Source: Marinobacter sp. AC-23 (GTDB lineage: Bacteria > Pseudomonadota > Gammaproteobacteria > Pseudomonadales > Oleiphilaceae). From it: a stretch of DNA of 58,502 nucleotides. A model generated the notes under the pieces. That model saw nothing but the letters and a program-made list of their open reading frames with translations, had not been told where the DNA came from and made no database searches. Below are positions 57,489 to 58,502 of the stretch, one piece after another (position 1 is the stretch's first letter; each line of letters opens with the position of its first letter). Made by a program: the position numbers and the translations under genes. The DNA is taken from positions 1 to 58,502 of the forward strand of contig NZ_MBPP01000028.1 in NCBI RefSeq assembly GCF_001858325.1, in the 5' to 3' direction.

Positions 57489-58411
57489 TCGGTTTCGTCA
57501 AACTCCATCATGCGCTGGCGCCGCTCCTTCATGACTTCTCGGTCTTTCAGATACTGCCTCTGCTTTTCTTCATGCTCTTCTTTGTCAGGACGAGCGCGCT
57601 CTGAAATATCATCTTTATCGAGGCTTTCCAGAACGCGTTCTAATTCTTCAATCGTTTCAATGGTTTCAACTACTTCCTCCTTAGTCGGTTCGGATCGCCC
57701 ATGTGCAGACATGTTTCTGATATGGCGCATTTTCTGTATCTTTAAAAGGAGGTGTTCCGGTAGTGCAATCCCGTAGTGCGCCAAGCGGCCCCGTGTCAAT
57801 TCCATCATGAATGGTCGCCGCCGACCAAAATCTAAGCCGGCTTCCGACATAAAGGTCTCTGTCATTTTCTCAAAATAGGACCAAGCAGAAAGTAGTGCCC
57901 CTAAGGGATGAATTTTGGAAAGCTCTTGTAGCTTTTCGAGCTCTTGGTCATTGGACGGATTGCTCAGATTGTAAGCAGCGAGGTCTTGCTCCTCAGCAAA
58001 CTGCGATATGATCTCATCGTACTCTTGACCATAGTGCTTCTTCAGAACCTGCTTAAAGAATTTTTGAGCAATGTTCATGTAAAAGATGCTGGTAAGCTCA
58101 TTAGGTGATCCGAATCGGTGTTGGAGCGCATTGCGCTCATCAATTAACAGTTCAACCTTATTCAGATACGGCACCTCGATCTCATGTTTTTCAAGTGCTG
58201 ATAAGCACCCCTGTATAGTGATCGTTTCTTTTGGGTTCTTATAAATGGACTCACCTGAATCAAGAACCAAATCTTTTAGGATCAGCTCGATTGCGTTGGC
58301 GAGATGAAGAATCACCAGCTTCCGGTCCAGCTCTTTCTTGCCGTTGTAATGTGACAATGAGTGTCCGAGCAGCTCCATTGCACTTTGAAATAAAGGTGAC
58401 TCTATTGCCAC
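57482..58411 (-). CDS. Double HEPN-motif protein
   Basis: 309 residues, highly helical. Two R-x4-H motifs typical of HEPN domains occur: RNALQH (Arg93-His98) and RNMSAH (Arg232-His237). They suggest two HEPN domains at about 1-135 and 165-260, with a very charged C-terminal coil (RPDKEEHEEKQRQYLKDREV). HEPN domains are often RNases in toxin-antitoxin and antiviral systems, but some are non-catalytic. No MNT or other partner gene is visible downstream. Cassette-like position; AT content is higher than in the core genes. The upstream 90 bases contain a weak TAAC/GTTA pair. Confidence 0.7.
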   Translation of the reverse strand: MAIESPLFQSAMELLGHSLSHYNGKKELDRKLVILHLANAIELILKDLVLDSGESIYKNPKETITIQGCLSALEKHEIEVPYLNKVELLIDERNALQHRFGSPNELTSIFYMNIAQKFFKQVLKKHYGQEYDEIISQFAEEQDLAAYNLSNPSNDQELEKLQELSKIHPLGALLSAWSYFEKMTETFMSEAGLDFGRRRPFMMELTRGRLAHYGIALPEHLLLKIQKMRHIRNMSAHGRSEPTKEEVVETIETIEELERVLESLDKDDISERARPDKEEHEEKQRQYLKDREVMKERRQRMMEFDETDD

Positions 58412-58502
58412 AACTCCTCCTTAGTGACTAACAGAAATTGAACTCAAGCCTAGGAGATTGCGAAAATTTGACCGCTTCGTTATTCCGGTCTTTTCGAGCC
58501 CC

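Overview
The window looks like chromosomal DNA of a marine gammaproteobacterium close to Marinobacter. This rests on gene content and order, not on a database search. The run aroQ-accB-accC-prmA-DUF3426-dusB-fis-purH-purD, the hisI-hisE-tatA-tatB-tatC-rsmE group and the ygfB/zapA/6S RNA/fau/pepP/ubiH neighbourhood are all typical of Pseudomonas and its relatives. Most of the sequence is dense housekeeping DNA with short intergenic gaps.

Layout. 0-10 kb: a TRAP transporter edge (dctQ fragment, dctP), a ferritin-like helical protein, a broken acyltransferase, a GH84 glycosidase, a ChaN/SIMPL pair, and a SulP transporter coupled to a CASTOR/POLLUX-type ion channel. 10-11.7 kb: isocitrate lyase with a strong terminator. 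11.7-17.1 kb: an accessory cluster. It encodes an acidic Ser-Asp-Asn repeat protein, two small Sec-exported proteins around a stand-alone periplasmic C39 (double-glycine) peptidase, and a convergent pair made of an outer-membrane channel and a degenerate sigma-54-type activator. It resembles the Fap amyloid system in logic but not in obvious sequence, and it is the best candidate here for an undescribed system. 17.4-23.3 kb: SLC13 and CPA2 transporters, an EgtB-like enzyme and a lipoprotein hydrolase. 23.4-34.3 kb: the purine, fis, dusB, prmA, acc and aroQ block plus a REC-REC-GGDEF protein. 34.5-50.3 kb: DUF2333, ppa, an acyl-CoA dehydrogenase, rpiA, ilvA, 6S RNA with fau, zapA, pepP, two ubiquinone hydroxylases, DUF808, rsmE, tatABC and hisIE. 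50.4-54.7 kb: LysE, DUF2855, YnfA, and a cytochrome c with a sugar dehydrogenase. 54.7-58.5 kb: a second accessory region of small minus-strand genes (secreted protein, CcdAB, PIN-like, DUF2513, double-HEPN). They are separated by attC-like inverted repeats, and one repeat is interrupted by the 5' part of a group IIC intron, so the region looks like an integron cassette array.

A caution for any reader: eight genes carry ten single-base frame breaks, nearly all at short G/C runs, and several of these genes are ones a free-living bacterium needs (purD, ilvA, tatB). Most are probably sequencing or assembly indels rather than true pseudogenes. I annotate each as one broken gene and give the break position.
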